This document shows positions 40,881 through 49,573 of a stretch of DNA of 64,000 nt, piece by piece. A program made the position numbers and the translations under genes. Below the pieces are notes generated by a model. It worked only from the letters and a program-made list of their open reading frames with translations, ran no database searches and was not told the origin of the DNA. The stretch comes from Prevotella sp. (GTDB lineage: Bacteria; Bacteroidota; Bacteroidia; Bacteroidales; Bacteroidaceae), in NCBI GenBank assembly GCA_016285245.1, contig JAEEQH010000002.1, positions 78,574-142,573 of the forward strand, in the 5' to 3' direction. Position 1 is the stretch's first letter; the number at the start of each line of letters is the position of its first letter.

Positions 40881-40917
40881 AATTTGTGCCAATACGTTCT
40901 ATTTTTAATATTCTTTA

Positions 40918-41739
40918 TCATTTCAGGCGGAAGACGCGGGCGACGTTGGCGCTGGTCTGACGGCCTATATCCTCTTCGCTGACGCCATAGACTTCGGCCA
41001 GCCGGCTGATGACGTGGCGTACGAAGGCGGGCTCGTTGCGCTGGCCACGCATGGGCACGGGTGCCATGTAGGGGGCGTCGGTCTCGAGGACGATGCGGTC
41101 GAGGGGAACGGTGGCGGGCAGTACCTCGGGCAGGTGCGACTTCTTGAACGTCAGCACGCCGCCGATGCCGAGGACGAAGCGGTCGAACTGCAAGAGCTCG
41201 GCGGCCTCGATGGCGTTACCGGTGAAGCAATGGAAGACGCCGCCGGGGAGCTCGCGCGCGTACTTTCTTAATATCTGCACCATCTCGTTCTGCGCCTTGC
41301 GGCAATGGATCATCAGAGGCAGCTGTGTCTCGACGGACCATCGCACCTGCTCCTCGAAAGCCTCCAGCTGCTCACGTTCGAACTCGCGGCTCCAGTAGAA
41401 GTCGAGGCCGACTTCACCGATGGCTATCGTTTTAGAGGAGAGAGGAGAGAGGAGAGAGGAGAGAGGAATGATAAGCCGCTTGATTGCCTCCAGCTGTTCG
41501 CGCCAGTCGGCCCGGACTTCCTCGGGATGGAGGCCGAGCATGGGACGAAGGGGGACTGGAGAATTGAGAGATTCTTCGCAGAGCGCCAGGATGCGGCGTG
41601 AGCTGGCGAGGTCGATGGCGGGCAGGAAGATGGCTGTGCAGCCAGCCTCTTGGGCCCGCTGGACGACGGCTTCGCGGTCGGCGTCGAACTCCGTGCCGTC
41701 AAGATGACAATGGGTGTCGATGTAATTGATAATGGACAA
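40918..41739 (-). CDS. TatD-family metal-dependent hydrolase/DNase
   Basis: The 273-residue TIM-barrel protein has metal-binding IDTHCHLD at the start, IGEVGLDFYW, then PLMIHCRKA, GVFHCFTG and ETDAPYMAPVPMRG. TatD proteins are 3'-5' exonucleases/deacylases used in DNA repair or tRNA proofreading. No ATG precedes the HxH motif; the frame begins inside an AT-rich repeat and TTG at 41739 is the best start codon. Within the protein, a 7-bp repeat encodes SLLSPLSSK just before IGEVG; relatives normally lack this loop. It is the third gene of the TonB-polyprenyl synthase-tatD operon. Confidence 0.9.
   Translation of the reverse strand: MSIINYIDTHCHLDGTEFDADREAVVQRAQEAGCTAIFLPAIDLASSRRILALCEESLNSPVPLRPMLGLHPEEVRADWREQLEAIKRLIIPLSSLLSPLSSKTIAIGEVGLDFYWSREFEREQLEAFEEQVRWSVETQLPLMIHCRKAQNEMVQILRKYARELPGGVFHCFTGNAIEAAELLQFDRFVLGIGGVLTFKKSHLPEVLPATVPLDRIVLETDAPYMAPVPMRGQRNEPAFVRHVISRLAEVYGVSEEDIGRQTSANVARVFRLK
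41436..41463 (-). repeat. 7-bp tandem repeat (AGGAGAG x4) inside tatD
   Basis: Four exact plus-strand AGGAGAG units plus a partial one lie inside the coding sequence. As 7 is not a multiple of 3, a change of one or two units would shift the frame. Confidence 0.88.
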
Positions 41740-41772
41740 TGGATAATTGATAATTATGAATTATGAATTATT
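41722..41772. repeat. AT-rich repeat covering the tatD start and polyprenyl synthase end
   Basis: Units such as AATTGATAATGGAC, GGATAATTGATAATTATGAA and TTATGAATTA replace normal intergenic sequence. The tatD frame runs through them as NYPLSIINY before IDTHCH. Confidence 0.75.
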
Positions 41773-42742
41773 TATTCCGATGGAGGAGTTCGTCCATGTA
41801 GGCACGGAGGTGGGCCTTGCGGTTGTCGGGAACGTTGATGCCGTCGAGCGTCTGGCGGGCCTGCTCGAAGTAGTGGTTGATCTTCGCCTCGCAGAGCTGT
41901 CGGATGCCAATCTGGTCGTAGAGGGCCGTGACGGCACGCACCTTCTCGTCGCGGTCGAAGTCGCGGGCCTCGATCCATCGCAGCAGCTCGGCACGCTGGG
42001 CGTCGTCGGCACGGTTGACGGCGTTGATGAGCATATAGGTCTTCTTGTTCGAGGTGATGTCGCCGCCGATGGCCTTGCCGAACACCTTCGGGTCGCCATA
42101 GACGTCGAGGAGGTCGTCCTGCAGCTGGAAGGCCAGTCCGAGCTGTTCGCCGAAGCGGTAGAGGTTCTCGACGTCAGCCTCGGGGGCGTCGGCCAGCAGG
42201 GCACCCATCTTCGTGGCACAGGCCAGCAGGACGGAGGTCTTCAGGCGTATCATCTCGATGTACTCGTCCTCGGTGACGTCGTTGCGCGTCTCGAACGTCA
42301 TGTCGTACTCCTGTCCCTCGCCAATCTCCAGAGCCGTCTCGGTGAAGAGGCTGAGCACCTGAGGCAGGTGGCGTGTATCACATTGCTGCATCCGCTCGTA
42401 GGCCAGCACAAGCATGGAGTCGCCCGAGAGGATGGCCTTGTTGGCATCCCAGCGGCGGTGGACGGTCTGGTGGCCGCGTCGCACGTCGGCATTGTCCATG
42501 AGGTCGTCGTGGAGCAGCGTGTAGTTATGGTAGGTCTCGAGGGCGACGGCCTGCATGAGTATGCTTTCGGGGTCATCGCGGTAGAGGTTGTAGGCGAGCA
42601 TCATCAGCACGGGGCGTATGCGCTTGCCGCCGATGGAGAGGACGTAGCGGATGGGGTCGTAGAGCGACGCCGGCTGCCGGTCGTAGGGCAGACGGTCGAG
42701 GAAGGTGTTGACCTTCTGGAGGAGTTCGTTGGAGGTATACAT
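41768..42742 (-). CDS. Polyprenyl (farnesyl/octaprenyl-type) diphosphate synthase
   Basis: The 324-residue all-helical enzyme has the first Asp-rich motif LLHDDLMDNADVRRG (DDxxD), the second FQLQDDLLDVYGD, and GGKRIRPVLMML near the start. It condenses isopentenyl diphosphate onto allylic diphosphates to make farnesyl or longer chains for quinone and carrier-lipid synthesis. Chain length cannot be assigned by eye. It starts 4 nt after the tonB-like gene. ispH, from the same isoprenoid pathway, lies about 5 kb away. Confidence 0.92.
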   Translation of the reverse strand: MYTSNELLQKVNTFLDRLPYDRQPASLYDPIRYVLSIGGKRIRPVLMMLAYNLYRDDPESILMQAVALETYHNYTLLHDDLMDNADVRRGHQTVHRRWDANKAILSGDSMLVLAYERMQQCDTRHLPQVLSLFTETALEIGEGQEYDMTFETRNDVTEDEYIEMIRLKTSVLLACATKMGALLADAPEADVENLYRFGEQLGLAFQLQDDLLDVYGDPKVFGKAIGGDITSNKKTYMLINAVNRADDAQRAELLRWIEARDFDRDEKVRAVTALYDQIGIRQLCEAKINHYFEQARQTLDGINVPDNRKAHLRAYMDELLHRNK

Positions 42743-42746
42743 GGGG

Positions 42747-43445
42747 TTAGAGTTTGAATACGATGGGTATGCAGACCATGGTGCGGCATGGCTTGCCGTC
42801 CTGGTTGCCGGCCTTCCACGCGGGCATCATGCGGAGCACGCGCAGGGCCTCGCGGTCGAGCTGTGGGTCGACGGGCTCTACGACCTTCAGGTCGCTAAGC
42901 GAGCCGTCGGCGTTGACGATGAACTGCGTGACGACGCGTCCCTGGAGCTTGCGGCGGCGGGCGGCGTCAGGATAGCGGAGGTTCTTCGTGAGCCACTTCA
43001 TCAGGGCCACGGCACCACCGGGGAACTCCGGCAGCTGCTCGACAACCTGGCGGTCCATGGCGTCGAGTTCCTCCTTGTTGATGTCGGGGCGCACCTCGTC
43101 CTCGTCGGTCGTCTTGTCCTCGATGTCGGCGCCGTCGGGCATCAGCTCGTCGTCGTTGAGCTCCTCGGGCTCCTCCTCGACAACGTTCAGCTGCTCGATG
43201 GTCTTGGGCACCAGGGCCACGGGTTTGGTGATCAGGGGTATGCGCTCCTCTTCCTCCTTCAGCTTGTCGAGGTCGAGCTCGTTGATGATGTCGTCCAGGG
43301 CTTCGGCGTCAAGACCGTCATCGCTGCCGATGTAGTCGTACTCCAGGGCGACGAACAGGGCAGCGAGCACCACGACGATGCTCAGCATGAAATTCTGTCG
43401 GCTGCGACGGTCCAGATCGGCACGCGAACTCTTCTTGACTTCCAT
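42747..43445 (-). CDS. TonB-family energy transducer
   Basis: The 232-residue protein has a short cytoplasmic start, one membrane helix (FMLSIVVVLAALFVALEY, about 19-37), an acidic rather than proline-rich periplasmic linker (LDKLKEEEERI; EEEPEELNDDELM) and a C-terminal TonB domain (LPEFPGGAVALMKWLTKNLR; GRVVTQFIVNADGS). It transmits proton-motive force to outer-membrane receptors. The first two residues after the membrane and the linker differ from E. coli TonB, but this is normal in Bacteroidetes. First gene of the operon with polyprenyl synthase and tatD; divergent from porQ. Confidence 0.9.
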   Translation of the reverse strand: MEVKKSSRADLDRRSRQNFMLSIVVVLAALFVALEYDYIGSDDGLDAEALDDIINELDLDKLKEEEERIPLITKPVALVPKTIEQLNVVEEEPEELNDDELMPDGADIEDKTTDEDEVRPDINKEELDAMDRQVVEQLPEFPGGAVALMKWLTKNLRYPDAARRRKLQGRVVTQFIVNADGSLSDLKVVEPVDPQLDREALRVLRMMPAWKAGNQDGKPCRTMVCIPIVFKL

Positions 43446-43488
43446 AATAAAACGGGTGCCTTTTGCGTTATATCTCAGAAAGGCGCTG

Positions 43489-43496
43489 CAAAATTA
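43489..43496 (-). promoter_or_regulatory. -7 box TAATTTTG ahead of the tonB-like gene
   Basis: Minus-strand TAATTTTG fits TAnnTTTG, 43 nt before the start codon. Confidence 0.52.
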
Positions 43497-43508
43497 CGAA
43501 AATATTCC

Positions 43509-43532
43509 AATTCACAATTCACAATTCACAAA
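43509..43532. repeat. AATTCACA repeat in tonB-porQ divergent region
   Basis: AATTCACA units of period 8-9 are repeated about three times between the two divergent -7 boxes. Confidence 0.65.
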
Positions 43533-43539
43533 TATTTCG

Positions 43540-43547
43540 TACCTTTG
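43540..43547 (+). promoter_or_regulatory. -7 box TACCTTTG ahead of porQ
   Basis: TACCTTTG lies 23 nt before porQ ATG 43571. Confidence 0.58.
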
Positions 43548-43570
43548 CGTCGGAATTTAATATAATTAGG

Positions 43571-44515
43571 ATGAAGAGAGCCCTTTGGACAGTCGTTTGG
43601 ATGCTTTCCGTGCTGCACGTGGCGGCGCAGGAGAGCCGGACCGTCTACAACTTCCTCCGGCTGCCCATCAGCTCCCATGTGGCCGCCCTGGGTGGCGAGA
43701 ATACCACCATCGACGACGATGACGCGTCGCTGGTGTACCATAACCCTGCCCTGATCAACAACGTCAGCGACCGCACCCTCGGGCTGAATATGATGACCTA
43801 CATGCAAGGCTCCGTCACCGCCAGCGCCTCGTACGTCAGGGCTGCCGGCGAGCGGGCGTCGTGGGGTGTCGCGGGGCAGTTCATGAACTACGGCACCATC
43901 AAGGAGGCCAACGCCTACGGCGAGCAGACGGGCGACTTCCAGGCCAAGGACATCAGCATCAGCGGCACCTTCGGTTACGCCCTGACCGACAAGATCAGCG
44001 GCGGCATCACGGCGAAAGTGGTGACGTCGTACATCGGACAGTACAACTCGCTGGCCATGGGTATCGACCTGGGGCTGAACTACTTCGACGCCGAGCGCCA
44101 ATGGTCGGTATCGGCTGTGGCACGCAACCTCGGCGGACAGCTGAAAGCCTACGAGGACGACTTCGAGTCGATGCCCCTCGACCTACAGGTGGGCGTGAGC
44201 AAACGCCTCATCGGCTCACCCCTCAGGCTGTCGGCCTCGCTGGTGCGGCTCAACGACTGGCAGTACGGCGTAGGCAAGCACCTCGTCGTGGGTGCCGACA
44301 TCCTGCTCTCGGAGCAGTTCTACGTCGCCGTGGGCTACAACGCCCTGCGTGCCACGGAGATGAAGATTAGCGAGAGCGACGGCGAGAGCGCCCATGGAGC
44401 GGGCCTGTCGATAGGCGCCGGCATGAGTCTGCAGCGGCTGAAGCTCCACGTGGCCTACGCGAAGTACCATGTCTCGGCATCCTCGCTCCTTGTGAACTTC
44501 TCGTACGCACTATAG
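43571..44515 (+). CDS. porQ: Type IX secretion system protein PorQ
   Basis: The 314-residue protein has a signal peptide (MKRALWTVVWMLSVLHVA, cleavage near AAQE) and a beta-barrel-like body beginning TVYNFLRLPISSHVAALGGE, characteristic of PorQ/PorV-like T9SS proteins. PorQ is part of the outer-membrane attachment complex of the T9SS. Two T9SS sorting-domain proteins (16.3 kb and 45.3 kb) in this window are consistent with a working system. ATG 43571 is chosen over a frame 36 codons longer that runs through repeats. cmk follows 39 nt later, the usual order in this group. Confidence 0.88.
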   Translation: MKRALWTVVWMLSVLHVAAQESRTVYNFLRLPISSHVAALGGENTTIDDDDASLVYHNPALINNVSDRTLGLNMMTYMQGSVTASASYVRAAGERASWGVAGQFMNYGTIKEANAYGEQTGDFQAKDISISGTFGYALTDKISGGITAKVVTSYIGQYNSLAMGIDLGLNYFDAERQWSVSAVARNLGGQLKAYEDDFESMPLDLQVGVSKRLIGSPLRLSASLVRLNDWQYGVGKHLVVGADILLSEQFYVAVGYNALRATEMKISESDGESAHGAGLSIGAGMSLQRLKLHVAYAKYHVSASSLLVNFSYAL

Positions 44516-44516
44516 T

Positions 44517-44552
44517 GAGAAAATGTAAAAATGATAAAATGTAAAAATGAGA
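44517..44552 (+). repeat. Short tandem repeat of AAAATGTAAAAATGA between porQ and cmk
   Basis: The unit AAAATGTAAAAATGA occurs twice, separated by 1 nt. It creates out-of-place ATGs ahead of the cmk start. Confidence 0.65.
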
Positions 44553-44554
44553 AT

Positions 44555-45244
44555 ATGAAGAAGATTACGATAGCTATTGACGGCCACAGCTCGTGCGGCA
44601 AGAGCACGATGGCCAAGGACCTGGCCCGTGAGGTCAGGTATGTCTACGTTGATACGGGCGCCATGTACCGTGCCGTCACCCTCTATGCCCTGCGCCACGA
44701 CCTGTTCGGCGCCGACGGCAGCATCAAGGAGGCTGAGCTGGAGTCGGCGATGCCCGCCATCGTCATTGACCAGCGGCTGGTGGACGGTCGCACGACGACG
44801 TTCCTCAACGGCGAGGACGTGGAGCGCGAGATACGGTCGCTGGAGGTGAGCAACCACGTCAGCCCCATCGCTGCCCTACCCTTCGTCCGCACGGCCCTTG
44901 TGGCCCAGCAGCAACGCATGGGCGAGGACGGTGGCATCGTCATGGACGGCCGCGACATCGGTACCACCGTCTTCCCGAATGCCGAGCTGAAGATTTTCGT
45001 TACCGCCAGCGCCGAGGTGCGCGCCCAGCGCCGCTACGACGAGCTGAAGCAGAAGGGTATGGAGGCCGACTACGACGACATACTGAAGAACGTGCTGGAG
45101 CGCGACCACATCGACTCCCATCGTGACGTGTCGCCCCTGCGTCAGGCCGACGACGCCCTGCTGCTGGACAACTCGGCGATGACCATCGAAGAGCAGAAAC
45201 AATGGCTGCTGGAACGGTTTAACGAGACGGTCGCTACCGCTTGA
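44555..45244 (+). CDS. cmk: Cytidylate kinase
   Basis: The 229-residue P-loop kinase starts [18 protein letters not shown] (Walker A at about 9-17), then [35 protein letters not shown] and the lid [13 protein letters not shown]. It phosphorylates CMP and dCMP. ATG 44555 is preferred over a frame 8 codons longer that translates the upstream repeat. Located after porQ; converges with the subtilase gene. Confidence 0.94.
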   Translation: MKKITIAIDGHSSCGKSTMAKDLAREVRYVYVDTGAMYRAVTLYALRHDLFGADGSIKEAELESAMPAIVIDQRLVDGRTTTFLNGEDVEREIRSLEVSNHVSPIAALPFVRTALVAQQQRMGEDGGIVMDGRDIGTTVFPNAELKIFVTASAEVRAQRRYDELKQKGMEADYDDILKNVLERDHIDSHRDVSPLRQADDALLLDNSAMTIEEQKQWLLERFNETVATA

Positions 45245-45273
45245 TTTTCAAAGCCATAAACACTCTGAAAAAA

Positions 45274-47478
45274 CTACCGACGAATTAACGTAGAACCCTT
45301 GACGGCAGAAGGTCCGTCGAGCTGAACGGCATAGATGCCGGCTGGCAACATACCGATATTGACAAGGTATGACGTCCGGCCGGCATCCAGCGTTGTATGG
45401 AGCTGCTGGCGACCGTCCATCGAGAAGATGCGGAGCCTGAGCGGTACCTGCTGCGATGCGGGCAGTTCGATGCTGAGCCCGTCGCCCTGACAACGGATAA
45501 TGGCCGTCGTATGGTTCGCGGAAAGGCCCTCGATGCCGTCCATGCCGAGGACGTCGAGCAGACCGCGGTAGGCATCGATCTCACCATAGCCATACTCGTT
45601 GTTAGGCGAAGGCAGCGAGGGGTCGGGCTGGCGGCTCGTGCGACGGATGACACCCATGACGTCCTCAGGGGTCAGCGTGGGATTGGCCTGCAGCCACAGG
45701 GCGATGATGCCCGCCACGACGGGACCGGACTGCGAGGTGCCCATAGCCGCATACCAGCCGTAGGTACGCCCCTGGAACTCGAAGTCGGCGACAATCCACT
45801 TCATGGCGCCGTACTCAGGTTGGCGGCCCTCCATGAAGAAGCTGCTAACGGCGGAGATGACATAGTTGCCGGGAGCCACCACATCGGGTTTCGTGCGCCC
45901 GTCCATCGTCGGACCAATGGACGAGTAAGGGGCACGCCGTCCGTGTTCACCATCCCAGTATGTCTGCCAATGGCCCAGACGGTTTGTGACGCCGTCGCGA
46001 TAGGTGGTGGCGCCAACACAGATGACGCGTGGCGCACTACTCGGCGACAGGATGTTGTGCGTAGGCTCGCCAGCCGACAGACGGAGATTCAGGGCGCTGG
46101 TCGTCCATTGGCCGTTATAACGCCAGCACTCCACGGGCGCCGTGTTGCCGAAGACCTCGAAGGAGAGGGGCGTCTCAATACCGATGGTCTCGTTGGTGGA
46201 ATAGAGCTCCACGTCGTAACACGTCTCGGCCTCATCGTAGCAGTTGGGATAGGCCTGAACGGCCACGGAGTCCGTCGGCGAGGTGTGGATGACCAGCAGG
46301 GAGTCGTCGGCAGCAAGGACGTCGGACATACGAAGGAGCAACGTGTCGTTAGGGATACCATAGTGTACCAGACGCAGCTGGAAGTCGGCAGCCGACTTCA
46401 CCGTCAGCAGCACGGGCGACTTGTCGTGGGAGATGAACATCCCCTCGGAGTCGGCAGACGGCTCGTGGCGGAACCACGATTTCAGATAGCCCTCGTTGCC
46501 AGCCGACGACACCATGATGCAGCCAGGGCCCAGGAGGCTGTCGAGCATCTCGTAGTAGAGCTGGTCGTAGCCCCAAAAGTCCTGCGGCGACCCTTCGCTG
46601 AAGGAGATGACACAGGGCTGTCCGGCGCGTCGTGCACTCTCGAAGAGATACTTGAAGCCTAGGACGTCGGTAGCAAAGGTGAAACGCGAGTAGAGCATGG
46701 AGTCGATGAGGTTGGCATTACTGGTGACGGCGTTGGCCACGAGGCAGATGTCGCTCTCTGGGGCTAGTCCGCGGTAAGGGCTCAGATAACCGCTGCCGGC
46801 GGCAATACCTGCGGTATGGGTGCCGTGGAGCTGTTCGTGGGCATCGTAGGAACGGCCCTGAGCCAACACGGCCTCTGGTGTCGCATAGTCGCGTCCGACA
46901 TAGAACGTGCTGCCGACGGTATCGGTAGAGAGCATATCCCAGAACTGACGGATGCGGTAGCGTGACAGGTCGCGGCTGTAGAACGTGGGATGGGTCAGGT
47001 CGAAGCCGATGTCCATGAGTCCCACGGTGACACCCTCTCCCTTGAAGGCCTGCGGCAGGAGGAGTCCGTCGTGAACGGGGGCGGCATCGACGATGACGGA
47101 CACCGTGTCGAGCAACGGCTGACAGACGGGGCGTGCCTCGATGCGGACCACACGAGGATCGAGCGACAAGGCACCCAGACGGTCGACGGGGATACTGATA
47201 ATATGGATGTCGGCCACAGCACCCAAGGAGCGGCTGCCATAGTCGGAGAGCACATTCTCGGCATCGCCACGGAGACGTATCAGCGCACAGACCTCACGAG
47301 GTGTGCCCGTCAGGGAGCGGGAGCCCGACGGAATGGCAGAACGCGACGCGAAAGGCTCTGCCGACGGCTGGCGCACCAGCTGGCGGAGCATCGGCGACAT
47401 CTTCTGCCAGGCAGCCTGCTGGGCGGCTGACGGCAACCACAGCATCAGGGTCAGGAGCAACGGGAGGTATCGTCTCAT
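45274..47478 (-). CDS. S8 subtilisin-like serine protease, T9SS cargo
   Basis: The 734-residue protein has a signal peptide (MRRYLPLLLTLMLWLPSA) and a prodomain-like region. The catalytic triad is D in TVGLMDIGFDLTHP (about 160), H in LHGTHTAGIAAGSG (about 217) and S in MGTSQSGPVVAGI (about 600). A C-terminal T9SS type A sorting domain (LRIFSMDGRQQLHTTL, then LPAGIYAVQLDG) sends it through the type IX system to the cell surface. A long insertion lies between His and Ser. ATG 47478 is preferred to a start six codons earlier. Last gene of the minus operon after ispH, with 21 nt between them. Confidence 0.9.
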   Translation of the reverse strand: MRRYLPLLLTLMLWLPSAAQQAAWQKMSPMLRQLVRQPSAEPFASRSAIPSGSRSLTGTPREVCALIRLRGDAENVLSDYGSRSLGAVADIHIISIPVDRLGALSLDPRVVRIEARPVCQPLLDTVSVIVDAAPVHDGLLLPQAFKGEGVTVGLMDIGFDLTHPTFYSRDLSRYRIRQFWDMLSTDTVGSTFYVGRDYATPEAVLAQGRSYDAHEQLHGTHTAGIAAGSGYLSPYRGLAPESDICLVANAVTSNANLIDSMLYSRFTFATDVLGFKYLFESARRAGQPCVISFSEGSPQDFWGYDQLYYEMLDSLLGPGCIMVSSAGNEGYLKSWFRHEPSADSEGMFISHDKSPVLLTVKSAADFQLRLVHYGIPNDTLLLRMSDVLAADDSLLVIHTSPTDSVAVQAYPNCYDEAETCYDVELYSTNETIGIETPLSFEVFGNTAPVECWRYNGQWTTSALNLRLSAGEPTHNILSPSSAPRVICVGATTYRDGVTNRLGHWQTYWDGEHGRRAPYSSIGPTMDGRTKPDVVAPGNYVISAVSSFFMEGRQPEYGAMKWIVADFEFQGRTYGWYAAMGTSQSGPVVAGIIALWLQANPTLTPEDVMGVIRRTSRQPDPSLPSPNNEYGYGEIDAYRGLLDVLGMDGIEGLSANHTTAIIRCQGDGLSIELPASQQVPLRLRIFSMDGRQQLHTTLDAGRTSYLVNIGMLPAGIYAVQLDGPSAVKGSTLIRR

Positions 47479-47499
47479 GGGTAATACAATCGTCAACGT

Positions 47500-48366
47500 T
47501 TAGGGTTGTTGCAGACGGAGAATGGCATCGCGACACTCCTCCATCAGCCACTTCGGCGTGGACGTGGCACCACAGATGCCAATGGTCGTGACACCCTCGA
47601 GCCACGAGGCCTCTATCTCGTCAGGGCCCTCGACAAGGCGGCTGTTGGGATTGACGCGCAGACACTCGTCGTAGAGCACCCGTCCGTTGGAGCTCTTACG
47701 TCCGCAGACGAAGAGTATCAGGTCGTGAAGGGCGGCAAACTGCGAGATGCTTGGCATACGGTTGGCCACGTTACGGCAGATGGTGTCGAACGAGCGGAAT
47801 GTCGCCGTCGGGGCGATATGTGACTGGATATACTCCGTGATGCGATGGAACTCGTCGAGCGACTTCGTCGTCTGGCTGAACAGGTAGATGTCGTGCTCGA
47901 AGTCGAGCCTTGACACTTCGTCAAAACTCTCGATTACAATGGCGTTACCCTGCGTCTGGCCGACAAGCCCCAGCACCTCGGCATGGCCTTTCTTGCCGAA
48001 GATGACGAGGGAAGCCCTACTTATGGGGGCTTCGTATTGTTCCTTGATACGCTTCTGCAGCTGCAGCACCACAGGACAGGTGGCATCGATGAGCTCGATG
48101 TCATTGCGTCGTGCCAGCTCATAGGTCGACGGTGGCTCGCCATGGGCACGCAGCAGCACCTTCACATGGTGGAGACGCGTCATCTCCTCGTGATCGATGG
48201 TGACGAGGCCCAGCCGTCGTAGCCGCTCACACTCCATGCCGTTGTGGACGATGTCGCCCAGACAGTAGAGGCGCTCGCCACGGGCCAGCTCCTCCTCGGC
48301 CTTGCGGATGGCCGTCGTCACACCAAAGCAGAAGCCGCTACCGTTGTCAATCTCAATCTTCAGCAT
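47500..48366 (-). CDS. ispH: 4-hydroxy-3-methylbut-2-enyl diphosphate reductase (IspH/LytB)
   Basis: The 288-residue Fe-S enzyme has the three cluster cysteines in SGFCFGV, DATCPVV and GICGATSTPKW, with LRAHGEPP and the active-site SQTTKS region. It makes IPP and DMAPP in the last step of the MEP pathway. ATG 48366 (MLKIEIDNGSGFCFGV) is the family start and overlaps the stop of meaB by 14 nt; a longer frame would extend 15 codons further into meaB. The overlap suggests translational coupling. Confidence 0.95.
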   Translation of the reverse strand: MLKIEIDNGSGFCFGVTTAIRKAEEELARGERLYCLGDIVHNGMECERLRRLGLVTIDHEEMTRLHHVKVLLRAHGEPPSTYELARRNDIELIDATCPVVLQLQKRIKEQYEAPISRASLVIFGKKGHAEVLGLVGQTQGNAIVIESFDEVSRLDFEHDIYLFSQTTKSLDEFHRITEYIQSHIAPTATFRSFDTICRNVANRMPSISQFAALHDLILFVCGRKSSNGRVLYDECLRVNPNSRLVEGPDEIEASWLEGVTTIGICGATSTPKWLMEECRDAILRLQQP

Positions 48367-49462
48367 GGCGCATCTCCTTGAAATAGTTATCCAACAGGTC
48401 CTGGGCGGCAACGAACGAGGTCTTCTGCCCGCCGAGCACCTGCTGTTCGGCCTGCTGCAGCTGTTGCTGCACCACCTTATTGTTATAGAACGACAGCTTC
48501 AGGTGCTCGTTGATGCTCTCGTACATCCAGTACTTGGCCTGCTCCTGACGGCGGTAGTCGAAGTAGCCGTTATGCTTCACGAAGTCGACATACTCGTAGA
48601 TCATGTCCCAGATCTCCTTGACGCCCGTACCGTAGAAGCCGCTGTAGCAGAGCACCTTGGGCAGCCAGCCGCTCTCGGGCATGGGGAAGAAGTGGAGGGC
48701 GTTGCGGAAGTTCGTGGCAGCCATCTGACAACGGTCGACGTTGTCGCCGTCGCACTTGTTGATGACAATGCCGTCGCTGATCTCCATGATACCGCGCTTG
48801 ATACCCTGCAGCTCGTCGCCTGTGCCAGCCACCTGGATGAGCAGGAAGAAGTCGACCATCGAGTGGCAGGCGGTCTCACTCTGCCCCACTCCGACGGTCT
48901 CGACAAAGATCTTGTCGAAGCCTGCAGCCTCGCAGAGGATAATCGTCTCACGCGTCTTGCGTGCCACACCACCCAGCGAGCCAGCCGACGGACTGGGACG
49001 GATGAAAGAGTCGGGATGGACGGCGAGCTTCTCCATGCGTGTCTTGTCGCCAAGGATGCTACCCTTGGTCCGTTCGCTCGAGGGGTCGATGGCCAACACC
49101 GCCAGCCGTCCGCCTTTTTCCTTCAGCACATGGATGCCAAACTCGTCGATGCTCGTCGACTTACCGGCACCGGGGACGCCGCTGATGCCCACGCGGACGC
49201 TGTTGCTGCTAAAGGGCAGGCACTTGTTGATGACCTCCTGGGCACGGGCCTGGTGCTCGGGGTTGACACTCTCGATGAGCGTGACAGCCTGCGAGAGGAT
49301 GGTGACATCGCCCTTGAGGATGCCCTCCACCATCTCGCCGACGGAGAGCTCACGACGACGGAAGCGGTTACGCTTCAGGTAGGGGTTGACGATGGTCTGG
49401 CCTGTGACGCCGCTGTTCACCTGAAGGCCGGCATATTGGGGGTCGTTTTCGGGATGTTCCAT
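48353..49462 (-). CDS. meaB: Methylmalonyl-CoA mutase-associated GTPase MeaB
   Basis: The 369-residue G3E GTPase has Walker A GVPGAGKSTSIDEFG, switch regions, KTRMEKLAVHPDSFIRPSPS, ETVGVGQSE, and NKCDGDN as the base-specificity motif. It loads and protects B12 in methylmalonyl-CoA mutase, an enzyme of the succinate-propionate route used by Bacteroidales. The mutase genes are not in this window. It overlaps ispH by 14 nt, and a 111-nt repeat-rich gap separates it from the upstream DUF1573 gene. Confidence 0.93.
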   Translation of the reverse strand: MEHPENDPQYAGLQVNSGVTGQTIVNPYLKRNRFRRRELSVGEMVEGILKGDVTILSQAVTLIESVNPEHQARAQEVINKCLPFSSNSVRVGISGVPGAGKSTSIDEFGIHVLKEKGGRLAVLAIDPSSERTKGSILGDKTRMEKLAVHPDSFIRPSPSAGSLGGVARKTRETIILCEAAGFDKIFVETVGVGQSETACHSMVDFFLLIQVAGTGDELQGIKRGIMEISDGIVINKCDGDNVDRCQMAATNFRNALHFFPMPESGWLPKVLCYSGFYGTGVKEIWDMIYEYVDFVKHNGYFDYRRQEQAKYWMYESINEHLKLSFYNNKVVQQQLQQAEQQVLGGQKTSFVAAQDLLDNYFKEMRHAED

Positions 49463-49464
49463 CT

Positions 49465-49573
49465 AATTGATAATTGATAATTCTTGCCTTGCAAGCGACC
49501 ATAGGTCGAGCGGACAATTGATAATTGTGCATTATGCATTGTGAATTGTGAATTGTGCATTATGCATTGTGCA
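49465..49573. repeat. Repeat cluster with double-hairpin element (reverse copy) between DUF1573 and meaB genes
   Basis: AATTGATAATTGATAATT-type units flank the core 49481-49513, the exact reverse complement of 33535-33567. After it come CAATTGATAATTG and several ATTGTGCATTATGC/ATTGTGAATTGTG units up to the DUF1573 stop. No gene is present. On the transcribed (minus) strand the two hairpins would appear in the mRNA between the genes. Confidence 0.88.
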
